Counted from the first letter of the stretch, positions 22,588-34,094 are shown. The stretch is 64,000 nucleotides of DNA from Cornus controversa (GCA_026545225.1 CM048845.1:15593001-15657000), one strand, 5' to 3'. A program made the numbers and translations. The notes: generated by a model not told the origin, from the sequence alone.

Positions 22588-22990
22588 TTTCACAAAGGGC
22601 CTTGAATGAAAAAGGTGGGATGAATTAATTCTGAGAACATTGTTAATTAACCCCAATGGGGAACACCTCATTCGGATAGTCTTTAATGAAAAAGGTGGGA
22701 TAAATTAATTTTGAGAACATTATTAATTAACCTCACTGGAGCACACCTCGTTTAGAAGATCTTTAATGAAAAAGGTGGATGTATTAATTCCAAGAACATT
22801 GTTAATCAACCCTACTGGGGCACACCTCGTTTAGAGGGCCTTTAATAAAAAGGCATGATAATGAAAAAAAACATCGTTAATCAACCCTACTGTGGCATAC
22901 CTCATTCAGAGGGATTTTAATGAAAAAAGCAAGATAAATTAATTCTAAGAACATTAAAAACAAACCCCATTGGGGCACAATTTGCTAAGA
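22588..22990. repeat. ~85-bp tandem array in the Tat 3' region, five copies
   Basis: Units carry TTTAATGAAAAAGGTGGGAT, AATTAATT(C/T)(T/C), GAGAACATTGTTAATTAACC and (T/C)GGGGCACACCTC. Later copies are shorter and diverged. Tandem arrays between pol and 3' LTR are typical of the Tat/Retand/Ogre lineage. No function is evident in the sequence. Confidence 0.8.
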
Positions 22991-23260
22991 AGAATTTTAG
23001 CACATAACGAGGAAAATCCCGTATAGCTTTTTTAAAGGTTATGCCTTGAATGTTTTTGTTAATTAAAATTTCTTAAGCCAAAGGACACCACTATGAGAAT
23101 AAGATAAATTATTATTGATAAAGAAAAAGTTACAAAGCCATATGTTGACTAGCACTACAAAAAAATAACATTACAATGCCAAAGAAGAAAAGAATGAAGG
23201 GTTGGGTTCCTCAGCATTGTCCAGCTGCAAGTGGGTGAAGTCCATCCCTGGCCATACACC

Positions 23261-24850
23261 CTACACCAATTTGTGAAAGTATTCAAATCCTTCAACATAC
23301 AATTGGTCACATATCCTATCAAATTCAGGTGAGTCCTTGAACTGATCAATAGCCACAACCCTAATCCTTGGCATATCAGCGTTCAGCCTGGCTAATTTTT
23401 CTCGTTCATGGCAGAGTTGGGAGTTGAGGGTGTCAACCTCCCTTGCATGAGAGGCATGAGAGGAATGCATGGACTCTATCTCATAGTTCAGAGTTGTGCG
23501 TTCAGTGTTAAAAGAGGTCCTCTCCCTCTCAAGTTCACCTTCCATCCACAAGAGGCAGTTTGAGTCACACTTGATGAGTGTCATGCCCTGTCGATGCATT
23601 AAAATATGCCTAAGTGTATGGCATAAAGTGTGATACCAATAAAGTCAAGGAAGGAAAAAAACAAACCTTAGCCAGGTTAGCCATAAGATGCCCGATAGTT
23701 GTATTGGCTCTAAGCGCGTCCGCCTGCTCAAGGTCATTTCGAAGAATAAATTGTCTGGCCTTAGCAACGATATACTTAGGATCAACCAACATTGACTCAA
23801 TGTTACTGGCTACAGATGCAAAAGAGATTTGGCAGTTGTCCCTTCCAAACAATTGGGTCGTCGGCACCTTGAAGGAGCTTGGATCCAAGATGCTCTTGGG
23901 TGCAAAGGCGATAGAATGGGGGGAGTTTCCAACAGATGGGGGAGATGATATACCCTAATGTCCAAAAACCATAGGCCTTCGAGGTCTTTTTTTAGCAGAG
24001 GGGGAAGAGCTAGACGTGTCACCGTTACCCTTTGCCCGAGCAACTAGATCCCTATCAACCCTCCTCCAAGAAGGCCCTGCACATTTTTACTAGTAAGCAC
24101 CTGTAATACCATTTCTCAAGAAAGAAGGGAAGGGGCACAAAAGGAGAAAAGATATACCCCATCTGTCTACGACAACACAGGGAAGGTAGCCTAGTGTGGC
24201 TAGTCCCTCGTCTGAGGTGAGGACCAAGGCGTCCCTTACTGGATGGGCATAAGCCTTCACCAACCTCTCTATTTCTAGTATATCCATAGCTAGCTCGAGC
24301 CTCATTGTTGGATCTAAAAACAAACAATAAGTTATGTATGTGCAGTGTAAAGGAGAAGGGAATATGAGTATGAAATAGGAAGCAAAAGGATGTCTATCAG
24401 AAATGTCCCCGTCAGTCCATGTGCGGGGAATGCTGTATGGTGGAAGCTCCCAGCATCCGAAAATAAAAAAGAACCATTCTTTCCATGATTTGATTCGCGG
24501 ACCATTGTCGAGGATAACCAGGGCCTTTGACAGGTGTTTTTCACTTGCACGACTATAGAAGTGGTGCCAATCGGCATTTTTAGCAATGATGTAGCAGGAA
24601 AGAAATTCATTTATGGACAATGATTATCCATTTCCACAAGATTTCCAAAGAACTAGGGAAGCCATGACTATTCGCCAAGAGTTTGGCATAATTTGGGAAG
24701 GGCAAAGATTCACAGCCTAGAGCAACTCCTTTACAAACTCTAGGATCGAGAACAGGAGACCACAAGCAAAGGCACCCTCATAAAAATATGTTTCTGCTTA
24801 AAAAATAGAATATGCCCTTTCCGTGCTGGTGAGCACTCTGGCGAAAACTC
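23261..24850 (-). pseudogene. Antisense extra ORF of the Tat element (PF04195-like), four exons
   Basis: A protein-coding relic on the strand opposite to pol, downstream of it, as in several Tat elements with an antisense extra ORF. Read on the minus strand, exon 1 (about 24850-24400) has IMPNSWRIVMASLVLW, then INEFLSCYIIAKNADWHHFY, then SWKEWFFFIF. This pattern recalls the putative gypsy-type transposon domain. Exon 2 is 24313-24158, exon 3 is 24076-23667 and exon 4 is 23587-23261, with a Glu/Arg-rich coiled coil. Introns 24157-24077 and 23666-23588 have GT..AG ends and exon phases join correctly. One stop (about 23,957) interrupts exon 3, and the first intron has no visible GT donor. Function of the family is unknown. 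Confidence 0.7.
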
Positions 24851-25388
24851 TAGCCTGGAAAAAGTAACAGGCGATAAGCTTTACCACGTCCGAGGAAGTC
24901 ACGAAAGACACCAGGCCTTAACACTCTAAATAATCCTCTATAAAAGAATATATGAAGTCAATGCCTTGTGGAGAGGAGAGTAGGGAGCAAAAGGCCTTAG
25001 ATTAGGTTTGTAAAAAATGTGTTGAATGAAGTAGTAACAACGAGAGAGAGAAAAGGTAATGGAATCTGGTAATTACATAGGATGGCATGGAACAATAAGG
25101 ATGGTTGGTTCTTAAATAGGCATGGCTGCCTTACAACGGTCATAAATCAAATGGTTACTTGGCAATCGTCATAAATCAAACGGCTACTTAGCAACATTCA
25201 CTATCCGACGAGCACGAAGTCTACTAAAATAGGTAGCAAACAGACCAAGGTCAGGCCTCAAAAGTAGACCAAGGCCAACCACCAAGACCGGCTAAGGTCG
25301 TGCCTCAAAGGACGACCACCAAGGCAAGCCAAGGCCAGGTACTCAGAATCAACTGACCGACCAGGGGCTAGACCTAGGGTCTAGCTTG
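24851..25388 (+). other. Tat 3' region and probable left part of its 3' LTR
   Basis: Lies between the extra ORF and the insertion point of element B. The sequence to the right of element B (31715-32203) is the end of the Tat LTR, so the LTR must start somewhere here, but no polypurine tract and TG start can be fixed. The end (25230-25370) is rich in ACCAAGGC/AAGGCCA words. There is no coding potential. Confidence 0.5.
25384..25388. repeat. Target-site duplication GCTTG, left copy (element B)
   Basis: Matches 31710-31714. Confidence 0.85.
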
Positions 25389-25995
25389 TGATCGGTGTTG
25401 AATGTTATGCATTCTAGCCTCTTAACTTGCTTATTTTATTCTATTAGGGATAGATTATTTTGTGATTTTACTTCATTTTAGTGTTTTCTGTATTTTCAGG
25501 GCCTTTATGATTATTTTAGTTAAAACCATGATTTTGGGCTTTTAAAGATGACATGCAAGAAGGTTAGATGAAGCCTACATAAAAGGGATCCATTCAACTC
25601 CATAATTTAACTCAAATCAGTCCAAAGAAGAGGTCTAAAAGAATTACAGCTGCTAAAGCCCAATTATGCGCTTAATATAATTTTAATCCTGTTTTCAAAA
25701 ATGGACCAGAAGTCTTATTTTGGAGCCTCAAATTGACTCCATTTATGTGTAAGTTGAACGAAATTTGATTCTGGACACCTTTGTATTTCACAAAAATTCC
25801 GTGAATTGGACTTCTAGTGGGTCAAAGGTTGGGCCAAACGTTAGTAGAAAAACTAACCTGTTTAGTGTTGCGTGAAAACCTAATTAATTCCTAATGGGAT
25901 TAGGACTTTGGTGTATTCTCTTGGTGGATAAAGTGGCGAATTGGAGGCTGTTTGGAGAGTGATTAGAGATATTTTGGAGGACCATTGAAGTCATA
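25389..25995 (+). repeat. Truncated 5' LTR of element B
   Basis: Collinear with the first ~620 bases of 30216-31709, from TGATCGGTGTTGAATG to GAGGACCA(T/A)TGAAG. Coding sequence of RNase H begins directly at 25996. Confidence 0.85.
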
Positions 25996-26570
25996 CCTTT
26001 TGAAATTATGTGTGATACTTCTGACTATATAGTAGGAGCAGTGCGGGGATAGAGAGAAGACAAACATCCTTATGTCATCTACTACGCTAGTAAGACTCTT
26101 TCTGATGCTCAGCTTAATTATACAACCACAGAGACAGAGCTTTTAGCTGTAGTGTTTGCCTTGGACAAGTTTCATTTTTTTATTTATTGGGATCCAAAGT
26201 GGTTATCTACTCTGATCATGCTGCATTAAGACATTTATTGGCAAAGAAATAAACCAAGCCATGCCTTATTCAATGGATTTTATTTTTGTAAGAATTCAAT
26301 TTGGAGATAATAGATAAGAGGTGAATAGAGAATGTAGTTGGGGATGATTTATCCTAGATTGTGTCTAAGGCTATGTTCGATGCATTACCTATTTGCAACT
26401 CATTTCCAAATGAGCAATTGTTCGGGGTTCTCGATAAAGAATATAATAGGCAAAGGTTGAAACATTGTGTAGAAAGATTTATACCAACAAGAGACGTGGA
26501 GTCCGTTGACTTGATGGATCCTGTCTATCCTACTTAATCCTTTTGGAGAGTTGATCGTCTCCTATGGACG
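25996..26570 (+). pseudogene. Athila RNase H and linker (broken)
   Basis: Encodes PFEIMCDTSDYIVGAV, then VIYYASKTLSDAQLNYTTTE and ELLAVVFALDKF, the hallmark RNase H string of Ty3/gypsy elements. A stop occurs after AVRG, and a frame change near 26,180 precedes the SDHAAL motif. From 26,340 the linker to integrase is recognisable (LPICNSFPNEQLF), but no zinc-binding or catalytic integrase core follows. Confidence 0.8.
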
Positions 26571-27540
26571 TTAAATTGTAGGATTTGTATGTATTTCTAT
26601 CCTTTAATATTTTTAGCTTTCTTTTATTTCAATTTTTAGTTTATGTTTTCTTAAATTTTCTTTCAATTTTAGTTGCATTTTGATGTGTTTTCTTTAAGTT
26701 TTTGATGTATAAGTTGCTCCCGGAGGATGCTAAGAGGTGTACTGAGATATTTAGACTCAATATGGGTGAAAAAATGAGCTCTCGGTCGACCTTGTGCGAT
26801 CACTAGGCCAAAAATACACATCTTGGTTAGCCTCGGGCAATAGAGGCTCCAACAGGCATCAGTAGGAGGGATCGATTGCCCATTTGAAGGGGGATTGATC
26901 GCCCCCATTTTTTCTCAATTTGGGGACACCACCAGCTAGGTGATTGATCGCCCAAAACAAGGGGGATTGATATGGCCAAATTTTGATGCTTAAATAAACC
27001 CCCTCTCCAATTATGATGCACTTACTTGCTTCTTTGAAGACTTTGTGATCCACCTTGACTCTTACATCAACCGGGACTATAATTTCTTCAATTAGTGATT
27101 CTCATACAAGTATTTATCATTGATCGTCATCATCAACAATGTCAAAACCAAATTGATCATCACTAGTTCTCAAGGAAACTCTTACTTTCTCAAGTTCTTC
27201 ATTAAAGTAAGTAGAATTTTTATTTTGCAAAATTGTGCCAATCTTTTTTAGGGCTTTTGAAGACCAATTTTGGGGGACATTATTAGTGGATTGAATTGTT
27301 CAAATTGGGGTGAAAAAGTTACCAAAACAAGAGGTTGAAGGAGATACTCTAATTGTGCACGCCAAATGTTTGTTTAAATTCCCCCACCAAACTTTTTCTA
27401 TTTCAATAGCATAAAAGAGAGAAAGTAACCAAGGTGCTTCAAGCTCGCACAATCTTTGCCTAGCATGACATGATCCTACATCCACTTCTTCAAGATCTCA
27501 CCGAGACAAAATCCATGAGAGAAGGCACCCACGAACATTG
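26571..27540 (+). other. Region between RNase H and the env-position ORF in element B
   Basis: Non-coding or decayed. A T-rich stretch (26580-26700) is followed by a segment with four GATTGATCGCCC-type words (26868-26970). The segment 27010-27530 has no convincing frame. It corresponds to the spacer before the third ORF in Athila-type elements. Confidence 0.4.
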
Positions 27541-28603
27541 AATTTTGAAGCGACATTTGATATCGCCGAGCTTTATGCTATGTTTTCTAAGACACGATGG
27601 GGAATTTCTGACATCCGTTGTCATCGGGCTGCTTCAATTTTTGTTCCATCCTCTACCACTATATACCCGAGACTCATCAAAGTCTTTTATCAGAACTTAA
27701 TGCTGAAACCTGACGAGTGGGGCATGATTATTTCTTCGATGGATGGAACCCAAGTTCAGGTTGATATGTCATCTATTACTATTTCCATGGGCTGTTCTCA
27801 TGAATGCCCGGCTAATTTGGTCAACATCTACACTTTTTTACCTAACGATTTGTCGGTGGGTAATTTGGTTGTACAGTTATGTGCTAACCAATTCTCCAAG
27901 CCAAAGCATAATGCAGCTTCAAAGACCTCTATGCCATTTTATACAAGAATGTGTGTCCCATTGGGCACAAAACTGAGAGGCGTCAAGAGTTTCTTCGAGC
28001 TTTATACGCCATACACTTTGGACATTGATTATCATTACCACAGATCGTCTAGGGCCAAATTAAGAAATTTTATTCATAGGTCGTGACCAAGGCACTAGAC
28101 AGTGCAAGTGACTAGGAGTTTCCATTCCCTACTATCATTCACTAGTTACTCATTTCACAGGGATATGCAGTCGATGAGGACAAACTTACTTTTCCACTAG
28201 ATATTCACTATAGCACACATGACTGGAACATAAGCCGATCTCATATGCATCAATGAGTCATTGCTACACCAGGTGAAGTATCTAGATTGGCCTAGGGAGG
28301 GAAAGATGTAGACATACCACCACCGGTGGAGGATCCCGAGGAGATGGAAGCAGAGGAAGAGAATGTCTATGCACAAGCTAGCGGACATGATTATTGTTAT
28401 CTAGAGGGGCAGATTGCTGGGTTAACCGCCCAGTTTGGCACCTTACAAACTAAGGTCTCCGCGCAGTTTGGAGCTATGTAGACTGAGATGGCAGATCACT
28501 ATCGTGAGACTCGCCAGCATCAGATAGAGATGAGGAGGATGCTGCGTGCTTTGATGCGTCAGGCAAACCTAGACCCAGATGCTCAGTCACCACCACATCC
28601 TTG
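27541..28603 (+). pseudogene. Third (env-position) ORF of element B with C-terminal coiled coil
   Basis: The frame 27541-28085 is open for 181 codons after a possible upstream start. It contains VFYQNLMLKPDEWG and later YTPYTLDIDYHY. The pattern of a folded N-terminal domain with a VFYxNL motif recalls the putative plant transposon protein family, a weak recognition. After stops, a further stretch ends in a heptad-like coiled coil (GQIAGLTAQFGTLQTKVSAQ) and a MRRMLRALMRQANLDPDAQ tail with stop at 28601-28603. There is no signal peptide or membrane span, so it is probably not a true envelope protein. Confidence 0.55.
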
Positions 28604-30215
28604 ATTGGGAGGTAACTATCTTGTGTATTTTTACTTTTTGTTTTTGTTTTTATTTTTATTTTTATTTTTGCTTTAGTTTTTTTTAGTATTTATTATAAAA
28701 TAAAATAAAAAGATTTTTCATTTTTTTGTTTCATATTTATTTTCACCCATGCTATTTCACTTGGTTGGTGGGGCATAGTGGTTTATTTTTTCAGGTTGTT
28801 GCATCCAAGTTTGGGGGTGTGCTTGCATTACTTTCCAACACTTGGTTTGTTATCTTTTCGTGCCACTATTTCTCCGGATTCCTGGTACTATCGTTCTTAC
28901 TCTTCTCTATATATTTTATTAGTTGTACATTAAGGATAATGTAAAGTTTAAGTTTCGGGGTGAAGCGATGCCTATTTTTGTGCTTTATTACAATATGGGG
29001 AAAATTTTGATGAAATTCTTCTTGTTTTAGGATTTATTTTATTTTATTTTCTTAGTTTGTTTATTATTTTCTTTTGCTCTGTTTTTGGATAGAATGTTTT
29101 GACATTATTCAAAGAATTAATACCTTATATAGGTGTTTAACTTGTAATTTTTTGGTATATTTTAAATTTTTGGAAACTGTGATTTAAATTAAGTGGTTTT
29201 AATCATTGTTTGCATTGACATGTCTTAGGGTAATTGGTTTTAGTTTCCTCACATGCACAGACACACTAGCATAATCTTGTGAGGTATAAACTATGGTTAT
29301 TGTGTTACATATGCTTGATATTAATTAGTATCTCTTGAGAATGAATACCGATAACGTGTTTACTTGACTTCAATGAAAAAAGAAAAAAATTAAAAAAAAA
29401 GAATGTGATAAATAGCAAATCAATTTGATCCTTTTCATGAGTAACTGGGCCTCTATGCCTCAGGAAGCACGGAGTGTTTGCGTCAAAAGTGAAAGGGTGA
29501 GAAAAGATGAGCATTGGTTGTCTTGATTTGTAACCTAATTGATTCGAGTAAGTAGGTTCTTCGGGGTGTCTTAACACCTAGTGCCCTAAAGTCATCTGGT
29601 TTGGGAATCAATAACTGAAAGTTTGTTACATGGATCTTTCAGAAAGCTTAATAGATCAAGGCATTGCACAGCCAATAAAGCAATGAAAAAAAAAGAATAA
29701 AAAAAAATGAAAAAGTCATGTATTCACGTTTGGAAGTATGATTTCAATAAGGGGAGCTAGTGAGTTGAAGGGTATGTGTCTTAATATATTTGGAGCTTGG
29801 TTATGCTACATGAGAGGATTGCTAGTTCACTTTTCATGAGGAAACTAGAATTGGTTATTTTGAGATATATTGATGTGAATTATGCATGGGGACCATTGCT
29901 TTGAATTATAAAATTTGAAAGTCTGAAATTATTCTGGAATGCAAGTTTGTAACTATGTATTGTAATCTTCTTCTTAAATTAATGTTGAAACAAAATTTTG
30001 AATGTTTGTGGGTAACATTTCTGGAACTCTCACGAGACTATACTCGTCCACAAGGGGGAACCTAGGGGTTTAAAGGCTTGTTGCATATGCTAAATACAAT
30101 CGTTTCTCCCATGAAACTGGAGTTGGGTAGTTTATTTAATGTTTAGTTAGTTTTCTTTGTTTTAGTTTTGTTTTATTCTATTGCTAAGAGACTAGCAACA
30201 TGAAAGTTTGGGGTG
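28604..30215 (+). other. 3' untranslated region of element B
   Basis: T-rich and non-coding. Two CATCCAAGTTTGGGGG words occur at its start (about 28,802), one near 28,945, and the final AAAGTTTGGGGTG before the LTR acts as polypurine tract. Most of it is collinear with 38395-39894 in element C. Confidence 0.75.
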
Positions 30216-31709
30216 TGATCGGTGTTGAATGTTGCGCATTCTAGCCTCTTAACTTGCGTATTTTATTTTCTTAGTGATAGATTATTTTGTGATTTTACTT
30301 CGTTTTAGTATTTTCTGTATTTTCAGAGCCTTAATGATTATTTCAATTAAAACCATGATTTTGGACTTTTAAAGATGACATGCAAGAGGGTTAAATGAAG
30401 CCTACATAAAAGGGATTCATTCAACGCCATAATTTAACTCAAATCAGTCCAAGGAAGAGATCTAAGAGAATTACAGCTGCTTAAGGAGGTTACGGGCCTA
30501 AAGCCCAATTCTACACTTAATACAGTTTTAATCCTATTTTGGAAAATAGATCAGAAGTCTTATTTTTGAACCTCAAATTGACTTCATTCGCATATAAGTT
30601 GAACGAAATTTGATTCTGGATACTTTTGTATTTCACAAAAATTCCATGAATCGGACTTCTAGTGGGTCAAAATTTGGGGTGAACGTCAGTAGAAAAACCC
30701 ACCTGTTTAGTGCTGCGAGAAAACCTAATTAATTCCTAATGGGATTAGGACTTTGGTGTATTCTCTGGGTGGATAAAGTGGTGAATTGAAGGCTGTTTGG
30801 AGGGAGCTTATAGAAATTTTAGAGGACCAATGAAGACATATTTTGCAGAGCTTTGGAGTGAAGAACTATTGGAGAACAAAGTCTTACGTGTATTTCATGA
30901 AGATGATGCCTTCTTCCTCAACCGTTGAAGTTTCTTCTTCTACCATAAGCGGCTAGTTCATCCACTAAGATTTTGAGGTAACCCTAACTAAGCATCAATG
31001 GTTTGATTGTTTTAATTATTGGAGATTTTTATATACAAGCATAGATTGTGTAATTTAGAGGATTCTTATTACAAAATTGAGCTATAAAAGTCTTATAAAT
31101 TCAGTTTCAATAATTTTTTATCTTGTCTTAGATATTTAGTTGTTGTTATTGAACTCAATCTCTCTTATTTTCTATAATCATGAGAGTGATTATTGCACAA
31201 TGGTAATCACTGAATATATCATTAAACGCTTTAATGGATTATGCCTAGAGAAGATGAGCCATACTGCACCCTATAGTAGAGTAGTTAGACAGATGGCCCA
31301 TGCAAATCAAAGATAGTTGATGACTTAGCCTTAATCATATGTTATCTTCTTGACGGATGAAGGTGAGCTTGTAGCCACCGACACCACTTATGCATGATGT
31401 AATTCCCCATAATTAATTCAATTGACCATTGATTGTGACGTTAGTGGTGAAGTCAATTACCCTAAATTTATCTCATATTTTTTACACTCTCTATTACCTT
31501 TGTTTTATTTTAATTTCTTTTTAATTATTTTAAATATTAATATCAGAATTCTTTTCTTTTTAAATTTAATTAGAATTAATTATGTATTCCAACTCATTCA
31601 GACCATAATTCCTGAGGTTCGACACCCCTTTCGATAGCCCTATTCTGTAAGGATTTCGTTCTATCGCGAAGTGTGGTAATTTAATTGATACACTCACAAC
31701 ACACGATCA
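30216..31709 (+). repeat. 3' LTR of element B (complete, 1494 bp)
   Basis: TGATCGGTGTTGAATGTTGC to CACACGATCA, followed by the GCTTG TSD. It is the reference copy for the solo LTR at 18019. The first ~600 bases are also shared with the LTRs of element C, whose right halves differ. Confidence 0.85.
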
Positions 31710-31714
31710 GCTTG
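31710..31714. repeat. Target-site duplication GCTTG, right copy (element B)
   Basis: Matches 25384-25388. Confidence 0.85.
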
Positions 31715-32203
31715 GAGATTCGACAAGTTATGGCTGTTATGGGTCAAAGATCTATTTTCTCCTATATGGGTCATAACCCAACGAGCTAATCGAAGTGTTC
31801 CTAAGGTTCGACAAGCAACCGTTATGAACAAGGGGCATATGATGGGATATTTGACTCTAATTATAAGTCAGGTGACATGGGCGATTGTGATTTGAATGAT
31901 GTGAATAAAAGGGGTACATTGACCACGACTCTTCTATCTCTATATGGACTGGGGAACTGAAGAGTTAGTCTCCTACTCGGATAGATGCTCATCTGACTAC
32001 TACAATTGCATGAGCGATCCATATTCCAGGTACGCAATAAATACCCTCTGAGCGCCTTTACAACTTCTAAAGCCTTTCTGATATCTGACTTAAGAATCGG
32101 AGCGTAATCGGCTGGCCCCACGCTTGTGTCTTTCCGGTTACCCTTTGTTTGTCTTTTTCAAGTTCGTATCAACCCAGATTGTGAGTCAGTTTGCACATCA
32201 TCA
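31715..32203 (+). repeat. Right part of the Tat 3' LTR
   Basis: From 31847 on it is collinear with the 5' LTR remnant 13868-14207 and ends in CACATCATCA at 32203. The 31715-31846 part has no counterpart at the 5' side, which is truncated. This places element B inside the Tat 3' LTR. Confidence 0.75.
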
Positions 32204-32284
32204 GTGTCTAAATGACCCATTTTTCTGTCTATCAAGTATGTCAGTAGATAAAATTGCATCGAGTATGACAACCCTAACTCCAAT

Positions 32285-32459
32285 GTGTGTGCCGACCCGA
32301 AAATCCCAAATTGAGTGTAATGTCGCTAAAACTTCCCGAACCTTAAAACAAGTTCCAACACTTTTATTTCATCATTACAACACATGAAAATTTATTTTCA
32401 TGTAGTTAATGATAAAAAAAATAAAAATAAAAACTGGTTAAAATAACCTAGTCTTTACA
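32285..32459 (-). repeat. Chromovirus LTR start, minus-strand fragment
   Basis: On the minus strand it begins TGTAAAGACTAGGTTATTTT at 32459 and parallels 12802-12630 (ATAAAATA.., AACTTGTTTTAA, TTTTCGGGTTGGC). It abuts plus-strand RT sequence at 32460, an inverted junction exactly at the LTR terminus. Confidence 0.65.
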
Positions 32460-32695
32460 CGCCAAATATAAAAAGTGTGAATTTTGGCTAACGGAAATGA
32501 AGTTCCTTAGACATGTAGTGTTGGAGAGAGGAGTTTTTGTAGATCCTTCAAAGATTGAAGTAGTGATGAATTGGGAAAAGCCGAAGAATGTATTTGAGAT
32601 ATGTAGTTTCTTGAGCTTAGCTGGCTACTAGAGACGCTTTGTGAGAGATTTTTCATGATTGGCAGTGCCTATGACATGACTTACTCATAAAGGAG
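32460..32695 (+). pseudogene. Tekay-type chromovirus reverse transcriptase, part 1 (broken)
   Basis: Encodes HAKYKKCEFWLTEMKFLRHV, then VDPSKIEVVMNWEKPKNVFEI and LSLAGY, the thumb and connection region of a Ty3/gypsy RT. Stops occur after LAGY and in the following RRFVRDFS segment. It ends at HKGVK, where element C is inserted (TSD TTAAG), and continues at 41298 with FVWNDACEHAF. The upstream RT palm and everything 5' of it is missing. Confidence 0.8.
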
Positions 32696-32700
32696 TTAAG
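32696..32700. repeat. Target-site duplication TTAAG, left copy (element C)
   Basis: Matches 41293-41297. Confidence 0.9.
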
Positions 32701-34094
32701 TGATCGGCGTTGAATGTTACGCATTCTAGCCTCTTAATTTGCATATTTTATTCTCTTAGTGATAGGTTATATATGATTTTACTCTATTTTTGTATTTTTT
32801 ATCTTTTTCAAGGCTTTAATGATTATTTCAGATAAAATCATGATTTTGGGCTTTTAAAGATGATATTCAAGAAGGTTATATGAAGCCTACATCTAATGGG
32901 TCCATTCAACTCCATATTTCAACTCAAATCAGCCCAAGGAAGAGGTTCAAGAGAATTAAAACTGCTTAAGAAGATTACGGGCCTGAAGCCCAATTCTACA
33001 CTTAATCCAGTTTTAATCCCGTTTTGGAAAGTGGACTAAAAAGCTTATTTCCGAGTGTCAATTTGACTTAATTCCATCTTAAATTAAATGAAATTCTATT
33101 CTGGACACTTTTGTATTTCACGTAAATTTCATGAATCGAACTTCTACTGGGTCAAAACTTGGGCCGAACATCAGCAAAAAAATTCAGTTGTTTAGGGCTG
33201 CGGAAAAACCCTAATTATCTCCTAATTAGATTAGGAATTTATCTCCTAATTGGATTAGAACTTTATGTATTCTCTTGGGGTATAAAGTGGTGAATTGGAG
33301 GCTGTTTTGATGGGAGAAAAAGAAGTGGAGGCCAGGGCAGAGAAGACAGAGACAATCCAGGTTTTATCTATTTTATTTCATTATGTCTTTTATTATTTTG
33401 TTATCTTTTTCTTCTACCATGTGTAACTAAACTCCTCAACTAGGGTTGAGGAGGAAACCTCCATTAATGAAGTGAAGTTCTTTTGTTCATTAATTGATTC
33501 CCATGTGTATGATTTAAATGCTTATGATTTTCGCTTGTGATTAATTATTTTAAAATTCTTTCACCATCTATATCATGTATATGTGGTAGTTAAAAAGTAT
33601 TATAATTAATCTAAGATTGGGTTTGTATTTCTTAAAAGTGATAATCTTTGATCTTATGTTTTTCATTAAATATGATACATATGATGCTTAGAATTTTACA
33701 CTAGTAAAGCGAAGGAAAATCTACCTTTTTAATATATTTTTCATAGTGCTTTATTGTTAAATCTTGAGTAAGCAATATATTGATTTCTTGATTGCTACTC
33801 CAAATTTGGGAATTAATAAATGAATATTAGAAGTTTCAAGATTTAATGGTGGTGGAATCCGACACCTTAGTTATTTTCTCTATTTGATTTCAATTGTGTT
33901 CTTTTATTTGCATATTAGTTTAATTTCTCAAATCAATCAACTTTTGTTTAAACTAGATTAGTTTTAAATCAATTTGAATTTGTGTTAGTTTTTCTTCTCA
34001 AAGGATTCCCTTGGATTCAACCTCGTTCTTGCCGATCTATACTTCAATAGATTCGTACACTTGCGAGTTATTTTACATTTTTAAAACAACATCA
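32701..34094 (+). repeat. 5' LTR of element C
   Basis: 1394 bp. The first ~600 bases are shared with the element B LTR. The right part (from GGAGAAAAAGAAGTGGAGGC, about 33312) is specific to C. Confidence 0.9.

Larger units (their letters stand above)
25389..31709 (+). mobile_element. Athila-like element B, internally deleted, inserted in the Tat 3' LTR
   Basis: A 6.3-kb element with TGATCGGTG start, ACACGATCA end and a perfect GCTTG TSD. Order: 5' LTR piece, RNase H, an env-position ORF region, a long 3' untranslated region, a polypurine tract (AGTTTGGGGTG), then the complete 3' LTR. The 5' LTR breaks off at 25995 straight into RNase H, so the LTR end, PBS, gag, protease and RT are gone. 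Integrase is also absent. Its 3' untranslated region is shared with element C, so B keeps the half of an ancestor that C lacks. Confidence 0.85.

Noticed and set aside
22588..22990. Regularly spaced repeats resembling a CRISPR-like array
   Set aside because: Units are directly adjacent and diverged over their whole length without unique spacers, and the context is a plant Tat element; it is a tandem array.
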